Assembly: GCF_900078745.1 (NCBI RefSeq)
Contig: NZ_FKII01000047.1
Span: forward strand, 156,175 to 220,174
Direction of reading: 5' to 3'
DNA from: Candidatus Ichthyocystis sparus
GTDB taxonomy: Bacteria; Pseudomonadota; Gammaproteobacteria; Burkholderiales; 2013Ark19i
DNA length: 64,000 nucleotides
Below the pieces are notes generated by a model. The model was not told where the DNA came from. It did not search any database and saw only the letters and a program-made list of their open reading frames with translations. The first letter of the stretch is position 1. Every line of letters begins with the position of its first letter. Below are positions 11,801 to 19,941 of the stretch, in pieces. Both the position numbers and the translations under genes were made by a program.

Positions 11801-12634
11801 CATAAATTAGATAAATTAGAATTGGAGTTGCTATCTACGGTACTCATTCCAGAAAAAAAAATATCTACTATTAAGGATTCAATATTGCGTAATGATTACT
11901 TGTTATATATATTTTCTAAAATTTGCGAAGATGAGTTTAACATGATTAATCAATGTGATACAAACCTACCATACGGGATATCCATGAAAAATCTATTGAG
12001 TCAAGAAAATAAAAAAAACCCCGACCCATATGCCTATAAAACATCCATTTCTTCCATAACACCGAGACAAACGAAACCCAAAATTTCTTATTCTCCTGAA
12101 TCATTACTAGATTTACTAAGATCTGCCGTCTTAAAATTGCCCAATATGCTGCAATCAAAGATACAAAATGCAGATGACAGTTTTTTTGTAAATGCCATTT
12201 TCAAGAATTTTAATGGCACAATAATATCTAAAAAATCATTACAAGAATTTTCTAATCTAGGAAGAAATATTCTGCAGTCAGCACATGAAAATCAACACCT
12301 GAGCTATAGATTAGAACGTATTGTTGATAAAATAACAAAACAACTACCCATGCAAAATGTTATTAAGTACAGTAAATTACTTTCAAAAATATGTAATGCA
12401 GCACATAAAGACAATAAATTAATCAATAAATTAGATGAGATTATACTTTCTTTTGAGATGGAAATAGAGCGTTTATCTCGAGAATCAATAATTTTATTGG
12501 ATGATAATACAATGTCTCTTCCATCTAAAGACACAGCGAATAAATTATTTAATGAATTCAGAAGTGAAATTAAAAGTGACAGTATTAATTCGCTATCGGA
12601 GATATTTGCAAGTAAATATACAGTAGGCACTTGA
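8879..12634 (+). CDS. tandem-array repeat protein, paralog 4 (1251 aa, 10 modules)
   Basis: Unknown function. The leader MDYYHIATCNTSNN fixes the start, with TTTAGTGATAGT abutting the ATG. Residues about 87-522 hold ten modules of 43-46 residues. The consensus is TDESYEFTQQLLDEILD followed by TSESxVNNYLTQ and a Q-rich joint ending NQHDV. These are more diverged from one another than in paralog 3, and the tenth changes to the SEHNYTLPF form shared with paralogs 3 and 5. The core starts near residue 546 (KFGTSLLSWKGGIYSLIV) and runs to the end. It retains LYLQRQLLQEIKNIGDKISD, NFNGTIISKKSLQEF and the final ESIILLDDN block. No secretion signal of the Sec type or membrane helix is visible. Confidence 0.9.
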   Translation: MDYYHIATCNTSNNVSELECTDGELDQYLSQLSSLTTESTSRVSGQIFQYNNQNATTVNTYSNSENSDTESCSAKTYQQTPSSKQDIIQYTDESYEFTAQLPEEILGVSKLNISSHLTKNQHDDVQENDKSCEFIQQLLDEILDKSESKVNNYLNQAQQQTVINQHEIAQHIDESYEFTQQLPDEILDTSESNINNYLTQSQQQTMKNQREVSQNIDEPYEFTQQLLDEILDTSESKVNNYLTQSQQQQEVRNQHDVAQNTDESYEFTQQLLDDILDTSELNVNTYLSRIQQIIKNQHAITQDNYELYECSLPLSEKISNIPELNIGNHLSQIQQQQIIEDQHDVDQNTDESYEFTQQLLDDILDASESNVNNYLTQSQQQQTVGNQHDLVRDTDESYELTPRLLNEILDASELTFNNYPSQIQQIVENQNTISQNTYETYECTIPTPDEIYNASKFNVSNYLEQIQRQQIVVKNHRVIAQIVSEHNYTLPFPDESHIISVLNTDNTHTKIQYQQITENTHEITQPKNCILQNKKPIPQASIPICESYIISTPSCKFLKSKFGTSLLSWKGGIYSLIVKEIGPEIEDYKIGNIVSPNKKASSADTRNNNRDEKNFSVISNIVKNIFISLVINEIENVEAEYPIEIKHGMSIEDLRNAAINNNMFFEKLSEKYTNITNNMEDIYKDIPTRIYVRTEIKNTARLSFNEALHSHRLTILITNSILNLKERIIKFITQAKPEFILFSFFSKFCGLYLQRQLLQEIKNIGDKISDIEQNFPIPPGIRSNTEINLAIRSYTNTGSIPQNNASGFYDYVHKQIYKFRYNVYSEIKKSRFYYENLSGTINEASEDDLSIFSDRLLEYFKYAAMCLYREKLSNNTSEKKNFFATSTSKTSASEVASIDDKRNISCVTKIGINDDHIVNGIYFLAIKNSDFRHIKFEELFLMEMKIYIQSLHVENIDFSHLYANTMSAIASMMSHKLDKLELELLSTVLIPEKKISTIKDSILRNDYLLYIFSKICEDEFNMINQCDTNLPYGISMKNLLSQENKKNPDPYAYKTSISSITPRQTKPKISYSPESLLDLLRSAVLKLPNMLQSKIQNADDSFFVNAIFKNFNGTIISKKSLQEFSNLGRNILQSAHENQHLSYRLERIVDKITKQLPMQNVIKYSKLLSKICNAAHKDNKLINKLDEIILSFEMEIERLSRESIILLDDNTMSLPSKDTANKLFNEFRSEIKSDSINSLSEIFASKYTVGT
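9137..10446 (+). repeat. coding tandem repeats in paralog 4 (10 units of 129-138 bp)
   Basis: Units open with DESYEF-type residues and close with QQQ-x-x-x-NQ-type residues. Units 4, 5 and 7 are closest to each other. Units 6, 8 and 9 are degenerate. The periodicity is exact in frame, as expected of a coding array under selection for length changes that keep the frame. Confidence 0.9.
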
Positions 12635-12955
12635 TAAATAAAAGGCGTATAGAAAATAAAGGTAAAAAAACAGTATAAGTCAGTGATATTATGCAAAGAT
12701 AGTGAAGTTATTATTGCAAATTTATGGATTATTATTTACGGTAAACTATTTAAACTGACGTGCTAATACAGAATAATAAACAAATAATTACCTGAAAAAT
12801 ATCAATAAATATCAAACATAAATAAAATTACAAGAATAATAACCGATATCTAAAAAAATAATTTCATATTTATAGATTTTATTTGATGTTAGTAGTTGTC
12901 CATTAAATAGCCAAACTTATTGTGGCACCTCAACTACTTAACTTAAAGTGAAAGT
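12635..12955 (+). other. intergenic region between paralogs 4 and 5
   Basis: 321 bp of AT-rich DNA. Nothing is seen apart from the conserved upstream element in its last 94 bp. Confidence 0.7.
12862..12955 (+). promoter_or_regulatory. conserved upstream element of paralog 5
   Basis: TTTCATATTTATAGATTTTA followed by TTTGATGTTAGTAGTT lies 94 bp before the ATG. It is nearly identical to the block before paralogs 4 and 6. The box next to the start is AAAGTGAAAGT here, so only the AGTGA core is kept. Confidence 0.45.
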
Positions 12956-15841
12956 ATGAACTGTTACCCAACTAATGATACATTGGATAGAGTTTCTAAT
13001 AATATAGAAAATTCTAATGGACTACAAAATACAAATTCTAGTCAATTATCTGGCCATGCAGATGAAAGTAAGTGTGCTGTATTACATCGAATATCCTCAA
13101 ATCAATATGATATTACTGGTATTACTGAAGAATTGCATAAATATGGCCTACCATTACAAATTACTGAAGAATCCTACAAATATGATCTGCCGCTACAGAT
13201 TACTGAAGAACCATACGAATATGGTCTGCCGTTACAGATTAATGAAGAGCCACATGAATATGGCCTATCATTAGATATTACTGAAGAATCGTATAAATAC
13301 GATCTGCCGCTGCAAATTACTAAAGAACTAAGTGAATATGATCTATCATTACAGATTACTGGAGAGTCATATGAATATGATCCATTGTATGAGTACAATC
13401 CAACATTTAAATATGAAATTCCTAGTACATCTGGATTAGGGGTAAATGGTAATTATAAGCAAATGGTAGTAAATGAATACGATGTCAAACGGATTATTAG
13501 TGAGCACAAGTATGCGTTACCATTTAAATATGAAACACCTAGCACATCTGGGTTAAATGTAAGCAATCACCCCACACAAGCAGAAACTCAGCGAATGCTA
13601 GGAAATTCAAGTAGTATTGACGAACCTAATTATGGTCAGGCGTCACTTAAATTTACACTACTTAATAAAAGTACAGACCCACTTCAATCAACATCTCTGC
13701 CTGCATATGAGTCATATGTTATTGATAACCCTTCATGTGAACTTGTAAGATGTAAATTTGGAACATCACTTCTATCTTGGGATGGTGGAATATACAGCTT
13801 GAGTGTTAGGAAAATAGGTCTAGGACTAGAAGCGTATCAGATTGGAAGTGTTGCGCTGCAAAATAAGAAAAAGACGTCGTCAATAAATCTCCTCTATAGT
13901 GATGAGAGCGCTGGAAAGAATTTTTCTGCGGTGTTGCATTACCTAGAAGAAATATTTATATCACTGGTTATGGAAGAAGTAGAAGATATTGAAGAAAAAC
14001 ATCCAGTACAAGTAAGGTCTGGAATGTCAATTGAGAATATTAGACATGAGGCTATAAATAACGGTGTTTTTTTTAAAAAATTATCTAAAAAATGCGTGAA
14101 TATCATCCACAGCAAAATAAAAAGTGATATTTACAAATGTATACCTAGTAAAATATTCATTGATACCAACCTAGCTAGCTCTCATAGATTCTCATTTGAT
14201 GAAAGATTTCACTCTAGCCGATTTGATACTACGATGATTAACTCTATTTCAAATTTGAGAGAGAGAATAGTGAGATTTACAGCTCAAGCAACACCTGAGT
14301 TTATATTATCTTCATTTTTTGGTAAATTTTGTGGTCTGTATCTGCAAAGGCAATTGTTACAAGAAGTTAAGAATATTGGTAACAAGATATCAGATAGTAT
14401 ACAAGATTTTCCAATTTCTGAAATTATATTTAACACCGAAGTCAGCTTAGCAATAAGTTCATATACAAATACCGGCAATATCCCTCAGCACAGTCTATCT
14501 GGTTTTTATGATTATGTTCATAGAGTAGTTTACAAGTTTGAGGGGAATATACATAGTAAGATCAGAGAGTTTAGATTTTTCTATAATGAATTAACTGGCA
14601 CTGTAAGTGAGATACCAGAAGGTGATGTATCTGTCTATGCACACAGATTGTTAGAATATTTTAAGTATGCATGTATGTTATCGTATCGAAAGAAACTATC
14701 AAATGTGCCCAATAATCGTAAAAGGCCTTTAGTTGATCCATGTAAAAGAAAGAACTTAGAGGCATCAACTGTAGAAAAATATGATGTTTCAAGTATCAGT
14801 AATATAGGGATAAATAGCACCCATATAAGTGAGGGGATATATTTTTCGGCTGTAAAGAATTCTAGTTTCAGACATAATTACTTCGAAGAGGTGTTTTTGC
14901 TAGAAATGAAGATGTATATCAGATCCCTTAATATTGAAAATCCGGAGTTTGCAGATTTATATGATAATATTATGGGTTCTATAGCTAAAATAATAGCTAT
15001 TAAACTGGAAAAACTAGAATTAAATCTAGCATCGCATATACTTATTCCAGGGAATAATTTATCTGCTATTAGGGGAATAGTGCTAAGTAATGGGTACCAT
15101 TTAGATCAATTTTATAAAATATGTGCTAATGAAATTATCCTTATAGAACAATGTGATAGAAAATTATCATACGGCCTATCTGTAGAGAAATGTTTTTTTA
15201 TAAAAAAGTCATCGTATGCCAGCAAGTCTTCTGTTTTATTGATAATGCCACGTAGAGTAAAATCTAAATACTGTTTTTCTCCGGAGATATCGTTAGATAT
15301 ATTAAAATCTGCTATCTTGAAATTGCCGGGTATGGTAGCGTCAACAATCAGTAGTGCTGATGATGGTTTCTTTGCAAGGGCAGTCTTCAAAGATTTTGAT
15401 GGCATAGTGGTAGCTAAAAAATCATTGCAGGAGATATCTGAACTGGGAAGAGCAATTTTGCAATCATCACATGAAAACAAATATTTAATAGGCAGCTCAA
15501 ATTGTGTTGTTGATGAGGTAATGTCGATCTTCCCTTTGTATGGCATCATTGGGCACGACAATTTGGTTTCTCGCGCACGTAATATCATACTTTATAAAAA
15601 CAGCAAGCCAATTCAAATAATAGATGGAATTTTGCTTTCCTTCGAAGATGAAATGAGGCGTCTATCAAAAAAATCAATAATTTTGTTGGGCGATACCATA
15701 TCTCTCCCCACTGAGGACATATCTAACAAATTGTTTGATAAATTTAAGACAGAAGTTAGGAATATCTGTATTAATTCATTCTTAGAAATATGCGTCATGA
15801 GGGTTGAGAATGTGCTATCCAATGATCATCAACCAAAGTAA
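12956..15841 (+). CDS. tandem-array repeat protein, paralog 5 (961 aa, seven 13-residue repeats)
   Basis: Unknown function. The leader MNCYPTNDTLDRVSNN is the most diverged of the set, but the position and the upstream element support this ATG. Residues 56-146 are seven 13-residue repeats of the form ITEESYKYDLPLQ. Two longer modules with PSTSGLxV follow, the second in the SEHKYALPF form. The core starts near residue 252 (KFGTSLLSWDGGIYSLSV) and keeps all family blocks, including SSFFGKFCGLYLQRQLLQE and KSIILLGDTISLP. No signal peptide, membrane helix or enzyme motif was recognised. The 13-residue repeat corresponds to the first third of the longer module of paralog 3. Confidence 0.9.
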   Translation: MNCYPTNDTLDRVSNNIENSNGLQNTNSSQLSGHADESKCAVLHRISSNQYDITGITEELHKYGLPLQITEESYKYDLPLQITEEPYEYGLPLQINEEPHEYGLSLDITEESYKYDLPLQITKELSEYDLSLQITGESYEYDPLYEYNPTFKYEIPSTSGLGVNGNYKQMVVNEYDVKRIISEHKYALPFKYETPSTSGLNVSNHPTQAETQRMLGNSSSIDEPNYGQASLKFTLLNKSTDPLQSTSLPAYESYVIDNPSCELVRCKFGTSLLSWDGGIYSLSVRKIGLGLEAYQIGSVALQNKKKTSSINLLYSDESAGKNFSAVLHYLEEIFISLVMEEVEDIEEKHPVQVRSGMSIENIRHEAINNGVFFKKLSKKCVNIIHSKIKSDIYKCIPSKIFIDTNLASSHRFSFDERFHSSRFDTTMINSISNLRERIVRFTAQATPEFILSSFFGKFCGLYLQRQLLQEVKNIGNKISDSIQDFPISEIIFNTEVSLAISSYTNTGNIPQHSLSGFYDYVHRVVYKFEGNIHSKIREFRFFYNELTGTVSEIPEGDVSVYAHRLLEYFKYACMLSYRKKLSNVPNNRKRPLVDPCKRKNLEASTVEKYDVSSISNIGINSTHISEGIYFSAVKNSSFRHNYFEEVFLLEMKMYIRSLNIENPEFADLYDNIMGSIAKIIAIKLEKLELNLASHILIPGNNLSAIRGIVLSNGYHLDQFYKICANEIILIEQCDRKLSYGLSVEKCFFIKKSSYASKSSVLLIMPRRVKSKYCFSPEISLDILKSAILKLPGMVASTISSADDGFFARAVFKDFDGIVVAKKSLQEISELGRAILQSSHENKYLIGSSNCVVDEVMSIFPLYGIIGHDNLVSRARNIILYKNSKPIQIIDGILLSFEDEMRRLSKKSIILLGDTISLPTEDISNKLFDKFKTEVRNICINSFLEICVMRVENVLSNDHQPK
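13121..13393 (+). repeat. seven 39-bp coding repeats in paralog 5
   Basis: Exact 39-bp period from ATT at 13121 to the seventh copy at 13355. The protein unit is I-[TN]-x-E-x-x-x-Y-x-L-x-L-Q. Copies differ by several substitutions, so this array is older or less homogenised than that of paralog 3. Confidence 0.95.
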
Positions 15842-16312
15842 CATAAGGATTGCGCCATCATAAGTCTTCCTTCATATATGGTTGGGACAAACAATTTAAT
15901 GTACGCGTGTAAGAATTACTGTAATGTGTGAGGTAATATATCTAACAGCTAAGTGATGTCGCGTGCTCTTACTAAGTAGTTAAAGATCGCGCGTGTTAAT
16001 AGTTAGCAGATATCCCACATTATATAAAACGGGGGCAGATTGTATTTAGCATTACGTTTGCATCTAGTAGGAACTAGTAACACAATTATGTTAATCACTT
16101 ATGGTGAAAAAGGTGCTGTTATCTTTTTTGCATATATTTTATGTCACTAAAGGTGGTTCTGTTAAAATTATTAATAACTGTATGTTATATAATAAAAGAA
16201 CAATTATCGATACAAAAAAACAATTTCATATTTATATACTTCATTTTGTGTTAGTAATTAATGTAATAATAAACTTTGTTATTGTATATTAATTACTCAA
16301 CTTAGTGATCAC
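15842..16312 (+). other. intergenic region between paralogs 5 and 6
   Basis: 471 bp without a convincing gene. A 63-codon frame at 16101 covers the conserved upstream element and is best read as chance. No RNA gene or terminator is seen. Confidence 0.6.
16224..16312 (+). promoter_or_regulatory. conserved upstream element of paralog 6
   Basis: TTTCATATTTATATACTTCA, then TTTTGTGTTAGTAATT, starts 89 bp before the ATG. CTTAGTGATCAC abuts the start codon. Same layout as paralogs 3-5. Confidence 0.45.
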
Positions 16313-19300
16313 ATGAACTACTATCCCCTAACATCTTGCAATACATCGGTTGACGTTTATGAGTTAGAAAATACCAATACACCTCAAAACCAGGACCATG
16401 ATACGTCATATAGTTATATAACTGAAAACACGGGCGGTGTATCAGGCCCAACATCTCTCTCACAGGACAATAATCAAAATCTCACAGCTGCTGATATACG
16501 TGGCACTGCTGAGCAATCAGTTGGTGAAGGTGATTATGTACAAACTTATCAACAAATACTTTCAGATCAATCTAACATCACACAGCTTAATTATGGAACA
16601 TATGAATATACTACTCCCAGCACGTCAGGATTAAACCTGCAAGGCTACCCATTGCAAGCTCAGCAACAGCAAACAACTGAAAGCCAGTATAACGTTAATT
16701 ATGGGGAATATTGGTATCCTGCTCCGTTTCAAAACGATGCATCCGGCACATCAGGGTTAAACCTGCAAAGCTATCCATTGCAAGCTCAGCAACAGCAAGC
16801 AACTGAAAGCCAGTATAACGTTAATTATGGGGAATATTGGTATACTGCTCCCTTTCAAAACGATGCATCTGGCACATCAGGGTTAAACCTGCAAAACTAT
16901 CCATTTCAGGCCCAACAACAGCAAACAACTGAAAACCAGTATGAAGTTAATTATGAGGAATATGGGTATACTGTGCCACCTCAAAACGATGCATCCAGCA
17001 CATCAGAGTTAAACCTGCAAGGCTATCCATTGCAAGCTCAGCAACAGCAAACAACTGAAAACCAGTATGAAGTTAATTATGAGGAATATGGGTATACTGT
17101 GCCACCTCAAAACGATGCATCCAGCACGTCAGAATTAAACCTGCAAGGCTATCCATTGCAAGCTCAGCAACAGCAAGCAACTGAAAGCCAGTATAACGTT
17201 AATTATGGGGAATATGGGGATACTGTGCCACCTCAAAACGATGCATCCAGCACGTCAGGATTAAACCTGCAAAGCTATCCATTGCAAGCCCAGCAACAGC
17301 AAACAACTGAAAGCCAGTATGACATTAATTATGTGCAATATGAATGTACTATACCATTTCAAAGCGAGGAAGCAAGCACTTCAGAATTAAATCAACAAAA
17401 CTATCCATTACAAAATGAAAAACAACAAATTATGGAAAACCAATACGACATTACACTAGGAACGCATGAACATAATGAAATCACGCCATCCAATAAACAC
17501 ACATGCATATCTTACCCAGCAGAGACAGATGTTCACTCACACATATTCAATGTACCTTCATTTGCATTTGTAAATTTCAAGTTTGGAATTTCCCTCTTGT
17601 CATGGGCAAATAAAACATATAGCTTGATTATTAGAGAAATCGGTATAGGAGATATAGAAAAAAAGCTTGAGAGTATGGTACTTAAACAAAATAATTTAAA
17701 CAATGCAAAAAAATATGACAAACAAAATATATCTTTATTATTACATCACCTAGAAAAAGTGTTTATGTCATTAATTACAGAAGAAATAGAAACCATTGAG
17801 GAGGAATATGAAATAGATATAAGACAAGGCATGTCAGTTGAAAACCTTAGAAGGGCAGCCATAAATAATAGTTCTTTCTTCAAAAAATTGTTTGAGAAGT
17901 GCTCACATATAATTGAAAATAATATAGCAGATGACATTTACAAAAACATCCCTTATAAAATATTTACCCAAACTGCCCTGCGTGAAGGAAGTTGCTTTAT
18001 CTTTAATAAAAAATCGCACCTACGTAAATTCAGTAGTATCATAATTAGTTCTATTTCGAACTTAAAAGAAAGGATAATAAGATTCATAACTGATTCAGAG
18101 CCTAAGATTATATTGTCTTTGTTTTTCGGTAATTTTTGTGGTTTGCATTTACAAAGAAGATTATTACAGGAGATTAAGGATATTAGTGATAGGATATTGT
18201 ATAATATAGTAACGTATGCTATACCCCACGGCATTAGATCTAACACTGAAATCAGTCTAGCAATAAATTTGTACACAGATACCGGTACTATTCCATCACA
18301 TAGTGTATCTGGTTTCTATGATTATATTCATAGCGCAGTTTATATGTTTAAGGGAGAGATATTCAGTAAAATTAAAAAATATAGACTTTTTTACAATGAT
18401 TCAAGTGGTGCTGTAGTTAAGGCATCAGAAAATGATATAGAAATTTTCTCAAATAGATTTCTAGAATATTTTAAATATGCGGCTATATGCTCATATCGCC
18501 AACAGTTAGTAAGTACGTACAATGACTCAACAAATCCTTCAAATATACAAAATGCAGGGGTATACGATATTGAGTGCGCTAGTAGGATAAATATAAATAG
18601 TAGCCACCTACATAATGGTATATATTTTTTAGCTACAAAGAGTTCTAGTTTTAGACATAGTAAGCTAGAGGATTTTTTTTTATTAGAAATGAAAAAGTAC
18701 ATCAGATCAGCAAACATTAAAAATCTAGAGTTTTCATGTTTTTATAGTAATATTATAAGTATAGTGGCAAATATTATCTCTTACAAACTGGAACTAATAG
18801 AATCAGAATTATCTTCGCATATACTTATTCCAGGAAATGATATATCCACTGTTAAGGAATTAATACTAAATAGTGACTACCATTTACATCAATTTTCTAA
18901 AATATGTGAAAACGAAGTATCACTTATCGATCAGTGTGATATCCCATTGTCGTACGGAGTAAATATGATTAAATGCTTTTGGGATACTAAGATACCGTCT
19001 AACCCAATACCATCTACATATAAATCATCTGTTTCCTTAGTAATGCCACGTCAAGCAAAATCAAAGTACTCCTATTCTCCCGAACTATTGTTAGATGTAC
19101 TAAGATTTGCTATATCTGAATTACCAAGTATGGTTAAATCGGAAATAGAAAAGGCAGATCAAGGATTTTTTGTAAATGCTCTTTTCAAGAATTTTGATGG
19201 TATAGCGATATCCAAAAAATCATTAGAAGAAATTTCTAATTTAGGAAAAAATATTTTGCATTCAGTACATGAAAAAAAAATTATCATGAATACTTTGGAA

Positions 19301-19633
19301 TATATTTTCCATGGAACTATTAGTTCCATCACTACCTATGAAAATGCCAATGAATCTGATTTGTTTTATTACATACGTAGCATTGTTCTTTCCAGGGGTT
19401 CAAAAATAGGGGTTTTAGTAGATGAAGTTATACTCTCGTTCGAAAATGAAATAAGGCGTTTATCAGAAGAGTCTATAATTTTAGACGGCAATACCATAAC
19501 TCTTTCCACTAAAGATATTGAAAATAAATTATTTAATTCATTTAGGAGCGAAATAAAACTTGAGTGTATTAATTCATTATCTGAAATTTGCACCAGTAGA
19601 TATACAAATTATATAACAAAACAATTCATATGA
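16313..19633 (+). CDS. tandem-array repeat protein, paralog 6 (1106 aa, seven 42-residue modules)
   Basis: Unknown function. The start is supported by the leader MNYYPLTSCNTSVD and by CTTAGTGA upstream. Residues about 100-375 are seven 42-residue modules of the form QNDASSTSELNLQGYPLQ, then AQQQQ, then a Tyr-rich NYGEYGYTVPP joint. The core starts near residue 407 (KFGISLLSWANKTYSLII) and keeps LHLQRRLLQEIKDI, LIPGNDISTVKELIL, KNFDGIAISKKSLEEI and ESIILDGNTITLS. This is the last member of the array. A gap of 308 bp separates it from the housekeeping gene suhB. The Tyr/Gln/Ser-rich repeat region looks disordered. Confidence 0.9.
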   Translation: MNYYPLTSCNTSVDVYELENTNTPQNQDHDTSYSYITENTGGVSGPTSLSQDNNQNLTAADIRGTAEQSVGEGDYVQTYQQILSDQSNITQLNYGTYEYTTPSTSGLNLQGYPLQAQQQQTTESQYNVNYGEYWYPAPFQNDASGTSGLNLQSYPLQAQQQQATESQYNVNYGEYWYTAPFQNDASGTSGLNLQNYPFQAQQQQTTENQYEVNYEEYGYTVPPQNDASSTSELNLQGYPLQAQQQQTTENQYEVNYEEYGYTVPPQNDASSTSELNLQGYPLQAQQQQATESQYNVNYGEYGDTVPPQNDASSTSGLNLQSYPLQAQQQQTTESQYDINYVQYECTIPFQSEEASTSELNQQNYPLQNEKQQIMENQYDITLGTHEHNEITPSNKHTCISYPAETDVHSHIFNVPSFAFVNFKFGISLLSWANKTYSLIIREIGIGDIEKKLESMVLKQNNLNNAKKYDKQNISLLLHHLEKVFMSLITEEIETIEEEYEIDIRQGMSVENLRRAAINNSSFFKKLFEKCSHIIENNIADDIYKNIPYKIFTQTALREGSCFIFNKKSHLRKFSSIIISSISNLKERIIRFITDSEPKIILSLFFGNFCGLHLQRRLLQEIKDISDRILYNIVTYAIPHGIRSNTEISLAINLYTDTGTIPSHSVSGFYDYIHSAVYMFKGEIFSKIKKYRLFYNDSSGAVVKASENDIEIFSNRFLEYFKYAAICSYRQQLVSTYNDSTNPSNIQNAGVYDIECASRININSSHLHNGIYFLATKSSSFRHSKLEDFFLLEMKKYIRSANIKNLEFSCFYSNIISIVANIISYKLELIESELSSHILIPGNDISTVKELILNSDYHLHQFSKICENEVSLIDQCDIPLSYGVNMIKCFWDTKIPSNPIPSTYKSSVSLVMPRQAKSKYSYSPELLLDVLRFAISELPSMVKSEIEKADQGFFVNALFKNFDGIAISKKSLEEISNLGKNILHSVHEKKIIMNTLEYIFHGTISSITTYENANESDLFYYIRSIVLSRGSKIGVLVDEVILSFENEIRRLSEESIILDGNTITLSTKDIENKLFNSFRSEIKLECINSLSEICTSRYTNYITKQFI
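16616..17440 (+). repeat. 126-bp coding tandem repeats in paralog 6
   Basis: TTAAACCTGC-type anchors lie at 16631, 16757, 16883, 17009, 17135 and 17261, with a diverged seventh at 17387, giving a constant 126-bp period. Neighbouring copies differ in few bases. No unit length variation is seen, unlike paralog 3. Confidence 0.95.
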
Positions 19634-19941
19634 ATAAAATAATTTGAGTACATTTTTCATGTCAGCAAAAAATATATCAAATATGAGTAACTATAGTTCA
19701 AGAAATGAACCTGTGTAACAATCGAGGTATTTAAGTTGCGTTTGGCAATAAATGGTCGTTAGTAGGAGAAATGGATCATTTAAACGCGTAATACTTGCAA
19801 ATATGCCTTACCTTCCGTGACGATAGTTTAACAATCTATTAATAGGTATAATGCAACCTATCATGATCTGACAAGTATTCATCATTCAAAACATTTTTTG
19901 TATACTTAACAATTAATATAATTTAGTAAGAGGAAATATAC
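19634..19941 (+). other. intergenic region between the array and suhB
   Basis: 308 bp marking the boundary between the AT-rich array and housekeeping DNA. A TATAAT at 19917-19922 close to the suhB start may be a -10 box, but no good -35 partner was found. No integrase, tRNA or direct-repeat boundary is visible. Confidence 0.5.

Noticed and set aside
16101..16292. 63-codon frame upstream of paralog 6
   Set aside because: It covers the conserved upstream element, has no ribosome binding site and no counterpart before the other paralogs.
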